A DNA stretch of 64,000 nucleotides from Osmia lignaria lignaria (taxonomy: Eukaryota; Arthropoda; Insecta; Hymenoptera; Megachilidae), in the NCBI RefSeq assembly GCF_051020975.1, contig NW_027478169.1:11904001-11968000 (forward strand), given 5' to 3'. The notes under the pieces are model-generated. The model searched no databases and was not told the DNA's origin. It saw nothing but the letters and a program-made list of their open reading frames with translations. Shown here piece by piece: positions 34,201-45,716 of this stretch. Position 1 is the first letter of the stretch, and the number at the start of each line of letters is the position of its first letter. Both the position numbers and the translations under genes were made by a program.

Positions 34201-36187
34201 GAGATACAGAAACACCGTGGCCCCTTTCTTTGAGATAACTCTGCACTATTGCGAGCTGTAAATGCCACTTCCAGCTTAGCTGTGCAGAAGAAGAACAACA
34301 AGAAGAAGAAATATCTCGAAATATGTCCGTCAGGCCCCTTCCCTTGAGATATATCTGCAAATATCTCGGAAACGAAGCGAGCTATGGCAAAATGTTAAGA
34401 GACGTTTTTTGTAGAGAATTAAGTTTCCTACTTTTTATGTTCTATGATATTTTTTGATCAGATGCGTAGTTCTCGAGATATATCAAGATATTTAAAAGTT
34501 CCGAAGCCGCACCAACATAATAGAGATACAGAAACACCGTGGCCCCTTTCTTTGAGATAACTCTGCACTATTGCGAGCTGCAAATGCCACTTCCAGCTTA
34601 GCTGTGCAGAGGAAGAACAACAAGAAGAAGAAATATCTCGAAATATGTCCGTCAGGCCAGTTCCTTTGAGCTGAATCTGCAAATATCTCGGAAACGAAGC
34701 GAGCTATGGCAAAATGTTAAGAGATCTTTTTTGTAGAGAATTAAGTTTCCTACTTTCTATGTTCTATGATATTTTTTGATCAGATGCGTAGTTCTCGAGA
34801 TATATCAAGATATTTAAAAGTTCCGAAGCCGCACCAACATAATAGAGATACAGAAACACCGTGGCCCCTTTCTTTGAGATAACTCTGCACTATTGCGAGC
34901 TGTAAATGCCACTTCCAGCTTAGCTGTGCAGAAGAAGAACAACAAGAAGAAGAAATATCTCGAAATATGTCCGTCAGGCCCCTTCCCTTGAGATATATCT
35001 GCAAATATCTCGGAAACGAAGCGAGCTATGGCAAAATGTTAAGAGACCTTTTTTGTAGAGAATTCTGTTTCCTACAATTTATGTTCTATGATATTTTTTG
35101 ATCAGAAGCGTAGTTTTCGAGATATATCGAGATATTTAAAAGTTCCGAAGCCGCACCAACATAATAGAGATACAGAAACACCGTGGCCCCTTTCTTTGAG
35201 ATAACTCTGCACTAGTGCGAGCCGCAAATGCCACTTCCAGCTTAGCTGTGCAGAAGAAGAACAACAAGAAGAAGAAATATCTCGAAATATGTCCGTCAGG
35301 CCCCTTCCCTTGAGATATATCTGCAAATATCTCGGAAACGAAGCGAGCTATGGCAAAATGTTAAGAGACCTTTTTTGTAGAGAATTCTGTTTCCTACAAT
35401 TTATGTTCTATGATATTTTTTGATCAGAAGCGTAGTTTTCGAGATATATCGAGATATTTAAAAGTTCCGAAGCCGCACCAACATAATAGAGATACAGAAA
35501 CACCGTGGCCCCTTTCTTTGAGATAACTCTGCACTAGTGCGAGCCGCAAATGCCACTTCCAGCTTAGCTGTGCAGAAGAAGAACAACAAGAAGAAGAAAT
35601 ATCTCGAAATATGTCCGTCAGGCCCCTTCCCTTGAGATAAATCTGCAAATATCTCGGAAACGATGCGAGCTATGGCAAAATGTTCAGAGACCTTTTTTGT
35701 AGAGAATTAAGTTTCCTACTTTTTATCTTCTATGATATTTTTTGATCAGATGCGTAGTTCTCGAGATATATCAAGATATTTAAAAGTTCCGAAGCCGCAC
35801 CAACATAATAGAGATACAGAAACACCGTAGCCCCTTTCTTTGAGATAACTCTGCACTATTGCGCGCTGCAAATGCCACTTCCAGCTTAGCTGTGCAGAAG
35901 AAGAACAACAAGAAGAAGAAATATCTCGAAATATGTCCGTCAGGCCCCTTCCCTTGAGATAAATCTGCAAATATCTCGGAAACGAAGCGAGCTATGGCAA
36001 AATGTTAAGAGACCTTTTTTGTAGAGAATTAAGTTTCCTACTTTTTATGTTCTATGATATTTTTCGATCAGAGGCGTAGTTCTCGAGATATATCAAGATA
36101 TTTAAAAGTTCCGAAGCCGCACCAACATAATAGAGATACAGAAACACCGTGGCCCCTTTCTTTGAGATAACTCATCACGATTGCGAG

Positions 36188-36206
36188 CTGGAAATGCCAC
36201 TTCCAG
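36188..36206. other. Variant-specific inverted repeat, 6-bp stem and 7-base loop
   Basis: CTGGAA at 36188-36193 and TTCCAG at 36201-36206 flank atgccac. The stem exists only in monomers with gagctggaaatg; the usual gagctgcaaatg breaks it. It recurs in the corresponding monomers near 37150, 37800, 42950, 49070, 52290, 54870, 55830, 57120, 58410, 59700, 60350, 61950 and 62590. Near 58.42 kb ttgcag replaces ttccag and weakens the second arm. Confidence 0.65.
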
Positions 36207-36699
36207 TTTAGCTGTGCAGAAGAAGAACAACAAGAAGAAGAAATATCTCGAAATATGTCCATCAGGACCCTTCCCTTGAGATAAATCTGCAAATATCTCG
36301 GAAACGAAGCGAGCTATGGCAAAATGTTAAGAGACCTTTTTTGTAGAGAATAATGTTTCCTACAATTTACATTCTATGATATTTTTTGATCAGAAGCGTA
36401 GTTTTCGAGATATATCGAAATATTTAAAAGTTCCGAAGCCGCACCAACATAATAGAGATACAGAAACACCGTGGCCCCTTTCTCTGAGATAACTCTGCAC
36501 TATTGCGAGCTGCAAATGACACTTCCAGCTTAGCTGTGCAGAAGAAGAACAACAAGAAGAAGAAATATCTCGAAATATGTCCGTCAGGCCCCTTCCCTTG
36601 AGATATATCTGCAAATATCTCGGAAACGAAGCGAGCTATGGCAAAATGTTAAGAGACCTTTTTTGTAGAGAATAATGTTTCCTACAATTTACGTTCTAT

Positions 36700-37987
36700 G
36701 ATATTTTTTGATCAGAAGCGTAGTTTTCGAGATATATCGAGATATTTAAAAGTTCCGAAGCCGCACCAACATAATAGAGATACAGAAACACCGTGGCCCC
36801 TTTCTTTGAGATAACTCTGCACTATTGCGACCTGCAAATGCCACTTCCAGCTCAGCTGTGCAGAAGAAGAACAACAAGACGAAGAAATATCTCGAAATAT
36901 GTCCGTCAGGCCCCTTCCCTTGAGATAAATCTGCAAATATCTCGGAAACGAAGCGAGCTATGGCAAAATGGTAAGAGACCTTTTTTGTAGAGAATTAAGT
37001 TTCCTACTTTTTATGCTCTATGATATTTTTCGATCAGAGGCGTAGTTCTCGAGATATATCAAGATATTTAAAAGTTCCGAAGCCGCACCAACATAATAGA
37101 GATACAGAAACACCGTGGCCCCTTTCTTTGAGATAACTCATCACGATTGCGAGCTGGAAATGCCACTTCCAGTTTAGCTGTGCAGAAGAAGAACAACAAG
37201 AAGAAGAAATATCTCGAAATATGTCCGTCAGGCCCCTTCCCTTGAGATATATCTGCAAATATCTCGGAAACGAAGCGAGCTATGGCAAAATGTTAAGAGA
37301 CCTTTTTTGTAGAGAATAATGTTTCCTACAATTTACGTTCTATGATATTTTTTGATCAGAAGCGTAGTTTTCGAGATATATCGAGATATTTAAAAGTTCC
37401 GAAGCCGCACCAACATAATAGAGATACAGAAACACCGTGGCCCCTTTCTTTGAGATAACTCTGCACTATTGCGACCTGCAAATGCCACTTCCAGCTCAGC
37501 TGTGCAGAAGAAGAACAACAAGACGAAGAAATATCTCGAAATATGTCCGTCAGGCCCCTTCCCTTGAGATAAATCTGCAAATATCTCGGAAACGAAGCGA
37601 GCTATGGCAAAATGGTAAGAGACCTTTTTTGTAGAGAATTAAGTTTCCTACTTTTTATGCTCTATGATATTTTTCGATCAGAGGCGTAGTTCTCGAGATA
37701 TATCAAGATATTTAAAAGTTCCGAAGCCGCACCAACATAATAGAGATACAGAAACACCGTGGCCCCTTTCTTTGAGATAACTCATCACGATTGCGAGCTG
37801 GAAATGCCACTTCCAGTTTAGCTGTGCAGAAGAAGAACAACAAGAAGAAGAAATATCTCGAAATATGTCCGTCAGGCCCCTTCCCTTGAGATATATCTGC
37901 AAATATCTCGGAAACGAAGCGAGCTATGGCAAAATGTTAAGAGACCTTTTTTGTAGAGAATTATGTTTCCTACAATTTAGGTTCTAT
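36700..37987 (+). repeat. 644-bp two-monomer higher-order repeat, two copies
   Basis: The pair at 36700-37343 is repeated at 37344-37987. Shared private variants are caagacgaag, aaaatggtaagag, ttttatgctctatg, tttttcgatcagaggcg, aactcatcacgattg and gagaataatg. Similarity extends a little to the left into the preceding monomer. On the right the second copy departs near 37961, where gagaattatg with aggttctatg replaces gagaataatg with acgttctatg. Confidence 0.85.
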
Positions 37988-38524
37988 GATATTTTTTGGT
38001 CAGAAGCGTAGTTTTCGAGATATATCGAGATATTTAAAAGTTCCGAAGCCGCACCAACATAATAGAGATACAGAAACACCGTGGCCCCTTTCTTTGAGAT
38101 AACTCTGCACTAGTGCGAGCCGCAAATGCCACTTCCAGCTTAGCTGTGCAGAAGAAGAACAACAAGAAGAAGAAATATCTCGAAATATGTCCGTCAGGCC
38201 CCTTCCCTTGAGATAAATCTGCAAATATCTCGGGAACGAAGCGAGCTATGGCAAAATGTTAAGAGACCTTTTTTGTTGAGAATTAAGTTTCCTACTTTTT
38301 ATGTTCTATGATATTTTTTGATCAGATGCGTAGTTCTCGAGATATATCAAGATATTTAAAAGTTCCGAAGCCGCACCAACATAATAGAGATACAGAAACA
38401 CCGTGGCCCCTTTCTTTGAGATAACTCTGCACTATTGCGAGCTGCAAATGCCACTTCCAGCTTAGCTGTGCAGAAGAAGAACAACAAGAAGAAGAAATAT
38501 CTCGAAATATGTCCGTCAGGCCCG

Positions 38525-41372
38525 TCCCTTTGAGCTGAATCTGCAAATATCTCGGAAACGAAGCGAGCTATGGCAAAATGTTAAGAGAAGTTTTTTGTAG
38601 TGAATTATGTTTCCTACAATTTATGTTCTATGATATTTTTTGATCAGAAGCGTAGTTTTCGAGATATATCGAGATATTTAAAAGTTCCGAAGCCGCACCA
38701 ACATAATAGAGATACAGAAACACCGTGGCCCCTTTCTTTGAGATAACTCTGCACTATTGCGACCTGCAAATGCCACTTCCAGCTCAGCTGTGCAGAAGAA
38801 GAACAACAAGAAGAAGAAATATCTCGAAATATGTCCGTCAGGCCCCTTCCCTTGAGATAAATCTGCAAATATCTCGGAAACGAAGCGAGCTATGGCAAAA
38901 TGTTAAGAGACCTTTTTTGTAGAGAATAATGTTTCCTACAATTTACGTTCTATGATATTTTTTGATCAGAAGCGTAGTTTTCGAGATATATCGAAATATT
39001 TAAAAGTTCCGAAGCCGCACCAACATAATAGAGATACAGAAACACCGTGGCCCCTTTCTTTGAGATAACTCTGCACTATTGCGAGCTGCAAATGCCACTT
39101 CCAGCTCAGCTGTGCAGAAGAAGAACAACAAGAAGAAGAAATATCTCGAAATATATCCGTCAGGCCCCTTCCCTTGAGATAAATCTGCAAATATCTCGGA
39201 AACGAAGCGAGCTATGGCAAAATGTTAAGAGACCTTTTTTGTAGAGAATTAAGTTTCCTACTTTTTATGTTCTATGATATTTTTTGATCAGATGCGTAGT
39301 TCTTGAGATATATCAAGATATTTAAAAGTTCCGAAGCCGCACCAACATAATAGAGATACAGAAACACCGTGGCCCCTTTCTTTGAGATAACTCTGCACTA
39401 TTGCGAGCTGCAAATGCCACTTCCAGCTTAGCTGTGCAGAAGAAGAACAACAAGAAGAAGAAATATCTCGAAATATGTCCGTCAGGCCCCTTCCCTTGAG
39501 ATGTATCGGCAAATATCTCGGAAACGAAGCGAGCTATGGCAAAATGTTAAGAGACCTTTTTTGTAGAGAATTATGTTTCCTACCATTTAGGTTCTATGAT
39601 ATTTTTTGGTCAGAAGCGTAGTTTTAGAGATATATCGAGATATTTAAAAGTTCCGAAGCCGCACCAACATAATAGAGATACAGAAACACCGTGGCCCCTT
39701 TCTTTGAGATAACTCTGCACTAGTGCGAGCCGCAAATGCCACTTCCAGCTTAGCTGTGCAGAAGAAGAACAACAAGAAGAAGAAATATCTCGAAATATGT
39801 CCGTCAGGCCCCTTCCCTTGAGATAAATCTGCAAATATCTCGGGAACGAAGCGAGCTATGGCAAAATGTTAAGAGACCTTTTTTGTTGAGAATTAAGTTT
39901 CCTACTTTTTATGTTCTATGATATTTTTTGATCAGATGCGTAGTTCTCGAGATATATCAAGATATTTAAAAGTTCCGAAGCCGCACCAACATAATAGAGA
40001 TACAGAAACACCGTGGCCCCTTTCTTTGAGATAACTCTGCACTATTGCGAGCTGCAAATGCCACTTCCAGCTTAGCTGTGCAGAAGAAGAACAACAAGAA
40101 GAAGAAATATCTCGAAATATGTCCGTCAGGCCCCTTCCCTTGAGATATATCTGCAAATATCTCGGAAACGAAGCGAGCTATGGCAAAATGTTAACAGACC
40201 TTTTTTGTAGAGAATTATGTTTCCTACAATTTAGGTTCTATGATATTTTTTGGTCAGAAGCGTAGTTTTCGAGATATATCGAAATATTTAAAAGTTCCGA
40301 AGCCGCACCAACATAATAGAGATACAGAAACACCGTGGCCCCTTTCTTTGAGATAACTCTGCACTATTGCGAGCTGCAAATGCCACTTCCAGCTTAGCTG
40401 TGCAGAAGAAGAACAACAAGAAGAAGAAATATCTCGAAATATGTCCGTCAGGCCCCTTCCCTTGAGATATATCTGCAAATATCTCGGAAACGAAGCGAGC
40501 TATGGCAAAATGTTAAGAGACCTTTTTTGTAGAGAATAATGTTTCCTATAATTTACGTTCTATGATATTTTTTGATCAGAAGCGTAGTTTTCGAGATATA
40601 TCGAGATATTTAAAAGTTCCGAAGCCGCACCAACATAATAGAGATACAGAAACACCGTGGCCCCTTTCTTTGAGATAACTCTGCACTATTGCGAGCTGCA
40701 AATGCCACTTCCAGCTTAGCTGTGCAGAAGAAGAACAACAAGAAGAAGAAATATCTCGAAATATGTCCGTCAGGCCCCTTCCCTTGAGATATATCTGCAA
40801 ATATCTCGGAAACGAAGCGAGCTATGGCAAAATGTTAAGAGACCTTTTTTGTAGAGAATAATGTTTCCTACAATTTACGTTCTATGATATTTTTTGATCA
40901 GAAGCGTAGTTTTCGAGATATATCGAGATATTTAAAAGTTCCGAAGCCGCACCAACATAATAGAGATACAGAAACACCGTGGCCCCTTTCTTTGAGATAA
41001 CTCTGCACTATTGCGACCTGCAAATGCCACTTCCAGCTCAGCTGTGCAGAAGAAGAACAACAAGAAGAAGAAATATCTCGAAATATGTCCGTCAGGCCCC
41101 TTCCCTTGAGATAAATCTGCAAATATCTCGGAAACGAAGCGAGCTATGGCAAAATGTTAAGAGACCTTTTTTGTAGAGAATTAAGTTTCCTACTTTTTAT
41201 GTTCTATGATATTTTTTGATCAGATGCGTAGTTCTCGAGATATATCAAGATATTTAAAAGTTCCGAAGCCGCACCAACATAATAGAGATACAGAAACACC
41301 GTGGCCCCTTTCTGTGAGATAACTCTGCACTATTGCGAGCTGCAAATGCCACTTCCAGCTTAGCTGTGCAGA
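38525..41372 (+). repeat. Segment P, first copy (pairs with 45610-48457)
   Basis: This segment of almost nine monomers recurs at an offset of 7085 bp (22 monomers plus 1). Shared markers in order are gtagtgaattatg, gcgacctgc with cagctcagc, atcgaaatatt with atatccgtc, gatgtatcggc, accatttagg, gttttagagatat, cgggaacg with gttgag, gttaacagacc and cctataattt. Differences noticed include agaagtttttt versus agacgtttttt near 38589/45674, acgaag versus acaaag near 38881/45966, and tcttgag versus tctcgag near 39303/46388. Confidence 0.85.
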
Positions 41373-42922
41373 AGAAGAACAACAAGAAGAAGAAATATCT
41401 CGAAATATGTCCGTCAGGCCCCTTCCCTTGAGATGTATCGGCAAATATCTCGGAAACGAAGCGAGCTATGGCAAAATGTTAAGAGACCTTTTTTGTAGAG
41501 AATTATGTTTCCTACCATTTAGGTTCTATGATATTTTTTGGTCAGAAGCGTAGTTTTAGAGATATATCGAGATATTTAAAAGTTCCGAAGCCGCACCAAC
41601 ATAATAGAGATACAGAAACACCGTGGCCCCTTTCTTTGAGATAACTCTGCACTAGTGCGAGCCGCAAATGCCACTTCCAGCTTAGCTGTGCAGAAGAAGA
41701 ACAACAAGAAGAAGAAATATCTCGAAATATGTCCGTCAGGCCCCTTCCCTTGAGATAAATCTGCAAATATCTCGGGAACGAAGCGAGCTATGGCAAAATG
41801 TTAAGAGACCTTTTTTGTTGAGAATTAAGTTTCCTACTTTTTATGTTCTATGATATTTTTTGATCAGATGCGTAGTTCTCGAGATATATCAAGATATTTA
41901 AAAGTTCCGAAGCCGCACCAACATAATAGAGATACAGAAACACCGTGGCCCCTTTCTTTGAGATAACTCTGCACTATTGCGAGCTGCAAATGCCACTTCC
42001 AGCTTAGCTGTGCAGAAGAAGAACAACAAGAAGAAGAAATATCTCGAAATATGTCCGTCAGGCCCCTTCCCTTGAGATATATCTGCAAATATCTCGGAAA
42101 CGAAGCGAGCTATGGCAAAATGTTAACAGACCTTTTTTGTAGAGAATTATGTTTCCTACAATTTAGGTTCTATGATATTTTTTGGTCAGAAGCGTAGTTT
42201 TCGAGATATATCGAAATATTTAAAAGTTCCGAAGCCGCACCAACATAATAGAGATACAGAAACACCGTGGCCCCTTTCTTTGAGATAACTCTGCACTATT
42301 GCGAGCTGCAAATGCCACTTCCAGCTTAGCTGTGCAGAAGAAGAACAACAAGAAGAAGAAATATCTCGAAATATGTCCGTCAGGCCCCTTCCCTTGAGAT
42401 ATATCTGCAAATATCTCGGAAACGAAGCGAGCTATGGCAAAATGTTAAGAGACCTTTTTTGTAGAGAATAATGTTTCCTATAATTTACGTTCTATGATAT
42501 TTTTTGATCAGAAGCGTAGTTTTCGAGATATATCGAGATATTTAAAAGTTCCGAAGCCGCACCAACATAATAGAGATACAGAAACACCGTGGCCCCTTTC
42601 TTTGAGATAACTCTGCACTATTGCGAGCTGCAAATGCCACTTCCAGCTTAGCTGTGCAGAAGAAGAACAACAAGAAGAAGAAATATCTCGAAATATGTCC
42701 GTCAGGCCCCTTCCCTTGAGATATATCTGCAAATATCTCGGAAACGAAGCGAGCTATGGCAAAATGTTAAGAGACCTTTTTTGTAGAGAATAATGTTTCC
42801 TACAATTTACGTTCTATGATATTTTTTGATCAGAAGCGTAGTTTTCGAGATATATCGAGATATTTAAAAGTTCCGAAGCCGCACCAACATAATAGAGATA
42901 CAGAAACACCGTGGCCCCTTTC
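39383..42922 (+). repeat. 1932-bp six-monomer periodicity inside and after segment P
   Basis: Bases 39383-40990 recur at 41315-42922 with the same private variants: gatgtatcggc, accatttagg, gttttagaga, cgggaacg with gttgag, gttaacagacc, atcgaaatatt and cctataattt. The offset is exactly six monomers. The limits are t/g at 39382/41314 and t/a at 40991/42923. A third copy of the same series lies at about 46468-48075 within the second copy of segment P. Confidence 0.85.
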
Positions 42923-42923
42923 A

Positions 42924-45615
42924 TTGAGATAACTCATCACGATTGCGAGCTGGAAATGCCACTTCCAGTTTAGCTGTGCAGAAGAAGAACAACAAGAAGA
43001 AGAAATATCTCGAAATATGTCCGTCAGGCCCCTTCCCTTGAGATAAATCTGCAAATATCTCGGAAACGAAGCGAGCTATGGCAAAATGTTAAGAGACCTT
43101 TTTTGTAGAGAATTATGTTTCCTACAATTTAGGTTCTATGATATTTTTTGGTCAGAAGCGTAGTTTTCGAGATATATCGAGATATTTAAAAGTTCCGAAG
43201 CCGCACCAACATAATAGAGATACAGAAACACCGTGGCCCCTTTCTTTGAGATAACTCTGCACTAGTGCGAGCCGCAAATGCCACTTCCAGCTTAGCTGTG
43301 CAGAAGAAGAACAACAAGAAGAAGAAATATCTCGAAATATGTCCGTCAGGCCCCTTCCCTTGAGATAAATCTGCAAATATCTCGGGAACGAAGCGAGCTA
43401 TGGCAAAATGTTAAGAGACCTTTTTTGTTGAGAATTAAGTTTCCTACTTTTTATGTTCTATGATATTTTTTGATCAGATGCGTAGTTCTCGAGATATATC
43501 AAGATATTTAAAAGTTCCGATGCCGCACCAACATAATAGAGATACAGAAACACCGTGGCCCCTTTCTGTGAGATAACTCTGCACTATTGCGAGCTGCAAA
43601 TGCCACTTCCAGCTTAGCTGTGCAGAGGAAGAACAGCAAGAAGAAGAAGTATCTCGAAATATGTCCGTCAGGCCCGTTCCTTTGAGCTGAATCTGCAAAT
43701 ATCTCGGAAACGAGGCGAGCTATGGCAAAATGTTAAGAGACGTTTTTTGTAGTGAATTATGTTTCCTACAATTTATGTTCTATGATATTTTTTGATCAGA
43801 AGCGTAGTTTTCGAGATATATCGAGATATTTAAAAGTTCCGAAGCCGCACCAACATAATAGAGATACAGAAACACCGTGGCTCCTTTCTTTGAGATAACT
43901 CTGCACTAGTGCGAGCCGCAAATGCCACTTCCAGCTTAGCTGTGCAGAAGAAGAACAACAAGAAGAAGAAATATCTCGAAATATGTCCGTCAGGCCCCTT
44001 CCCTTGAGATATATCTGCAAATATCTCGGAAACGAAGCGAGCTATGGCAAAATGTTAAGAGACCTTTTTTGTAGAGAATTATGTTTCCTACCATTTAGGT
44101 TCTATGATATTTTTTGGTCAGAAGCGTAGTTTTCGAGATATATCGAGATATTTAAAAGTTCCGAAGCCGCACCAACATAATAGAGATACAGAAACACCGT
44201 GGCCCCTTTCTTTGAGATAACTCTGCACTAGTGCGAGCCGCAAATGCCACTTCCAGCTTAGCTGTGCAGAAGAAGAACAACAAGAAGAAGAAATATCTCG
44301 AAATATGTCCGTCAGGCCCCTTCCCTTGAGATAAATCTGCAAATATCTCGGGAACGAAGCGAGCTATGGCAAAATGTTAAGAGACCTTTTTTGTTGAGAA
44401 TTAAGTTTCCTACTTTTTATGTTCTATGATATTTTTTGATCAGATGCGTAGTTCTCGAGATATATCAAGATATTTAAAAGTTCCGAAGCCGCACCAACAT
44501 AATAGAGATACAGAAACACCGTGGCCCCTTTCTTTGAGATAACTCTGCACTATTGCGAGCTGCAAATGCCACTTCCAGCTTAGCTGTGCAGAAGAAGAAC
44601 AACAAGAAGAAGAAATATCTCGAAATATGTCCATCAGGACCCTTCCCTTGAGATAAATCTGCAAATATCTCGGAAACGAAGCGAGCTATGGCAAAATGTT
44701 AAGAGACCTTTTTCGTAGAGAATTAAGTTTCCTACTTTTTATGTTCTATGATATTTTTTGATCAGATGCGTAGTTCTCGGGATATATCAAGATATTTAAA
44801 AGTTCCGAAGCCGCACCAACATAATAGAGATACAGAAACACCGTGGCCCCTTTCTTTGAGATAACTCTGCACTATTGCGAGCTGCAAATGCCACTTCCAG
44901 CTTAGCTGTGCAGAAGAAGAACAACATGAAGAAGAAATATCTCGAAATATGTCCGTCAGGCCCCTTCCCTTGAGATAAATCTGCAAATATCTCGGAAACG
45001 AAGAGAGCTATGGCAAAATGTTAAGAGACCTTTTTTGTAGAGAATTAAGTTTCCTACTTTTCATGTTCTATGATATTTTTTGATCAGATGCGTAGTTCTC
45101 GAGATATATCAAGATATTTAAAAGTTCCGAAGCAGCACCAACATAATAGAGATACAGAAACACCGTGGCCCCTTTCTTTGAGATAACTCTGCACTATTGC
45201 GAGCTGTAAATGCCACTTCCAGCTTAGCTGTGCTGAAGAAGAACAACAAGAAGAAGAAATATCTCGAAATATGTCCGGCAGGCCCCTTCCCTTGAGATAT
45301 ATATGCAAATATCTCGGAAACGAAGCGAGCTATGGCAAAATGTTAAGAGACCTTTTTTGTAGAGAATTATGTTTCCTACAATTTATGTTCTATGATATTT
45401 TTTGATCAGAAGCGTAGTTTTCGAGATATATCGAGATATTTAAAAGTTCCGAAGCCGCACCAGCATAATAGAGATACAGAAACACCGTGGCCCCTTTCTT
45501 TGAGATAACTCTGCACTATTGCGACCTGCAAATGCCACTTCCAGCTCAGCTGTGCAGAAGAAGAACAACAAGAAGAAGAAATATCTCGAAATATGTCCGT
45601 CAGGCCCCTTCCCTT
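42924..45615 (+). repeat. Segment Q, first copy (pairs with 49043-51734)
   Basis: The segment recurs at an offset of 6119 bp (19 monomers plus 1). Shared markers are aactcatcacg, aggttctatg with ttggtcag, cgggaacg with gttgag, gttccgatgcc with tttctgtgag and gaacagcaag, acgaggcgag, gtggctcc, ccatcaggaccc, tttttcgtag, gttctcggg with caacatgaag, gaagcagcacc, gtgctgaag, tccggcagg, atatatgc and accagcataat. Seven consecutive monomers show the same translated variants in both copies. The left limit is a/t at 42923/49042. The right limit is the junction monomer at 45610-45615. Confidence 0.88.
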
Positions 45616-45716
45616 TGAGCTGAATCTGCAAATATCTCGGAAACGAAGCGAGCTATGGCAAAATGTTAAGAGACGTTTTTTGTAGTGAATTATGTTTCCT
45701 ACAATTTATGTTCTAT
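45394..45716 (+). repeat. 323-bp chimeric junction monomer between segments Q and P
   Basis: Up to 45615 this monomer follows segment Q (accagcataat, gcgacctgc, cagctcagc, ccccttccc). From 45610 it follows segment P (ctttgagctgaatc, gtagtgaattatg). The overlap tccctt is common to both parents but sits one base out of register, so the product gains 1 bp and reads ccccttccctttgagctg. The inserted base explains why the P and Q offsets are one more than multiples of 322. Confidence 0.9.

Larger units (their letters stand above)
27043..36055 (+). repeat. Array domain II (about 28 monomers, more heterogeneous)
   Basis: From this point gagataactctgcactattgcgagctg becomes the standard core, often as gagctgtaaatg. 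Several private variants are concentrated here: gatctgatgcg in place of gatcagatgcg, aagagagctatgg in place of aagcgagctatgg, gcagtattgcg, and aacatcaag inside the purine tract (near 28179, 30758 and 31398). All three 321-bp monomers of the window lie in this block. Adjacent copies resemble each other less than in the flanking domains, although short local duplications exist, for example the copies starting at 35090 and 35412, each preceded by gaattctg, which creates an EcoRI site. Higher divergence could mean an older, less homogenised segment; that is inference. Confidence 0.7.

Noticed and set aside
36793..36990. 65-codon plus-strand frame in gcgacctgc/cagctcagc monomers
   Set aside because: It appears because single substitutions (cagctcagc for cagcttagc) remove a TAG stop. 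It is one of several frames opened by haplotype-specific changes, with no start context or domain to support it.
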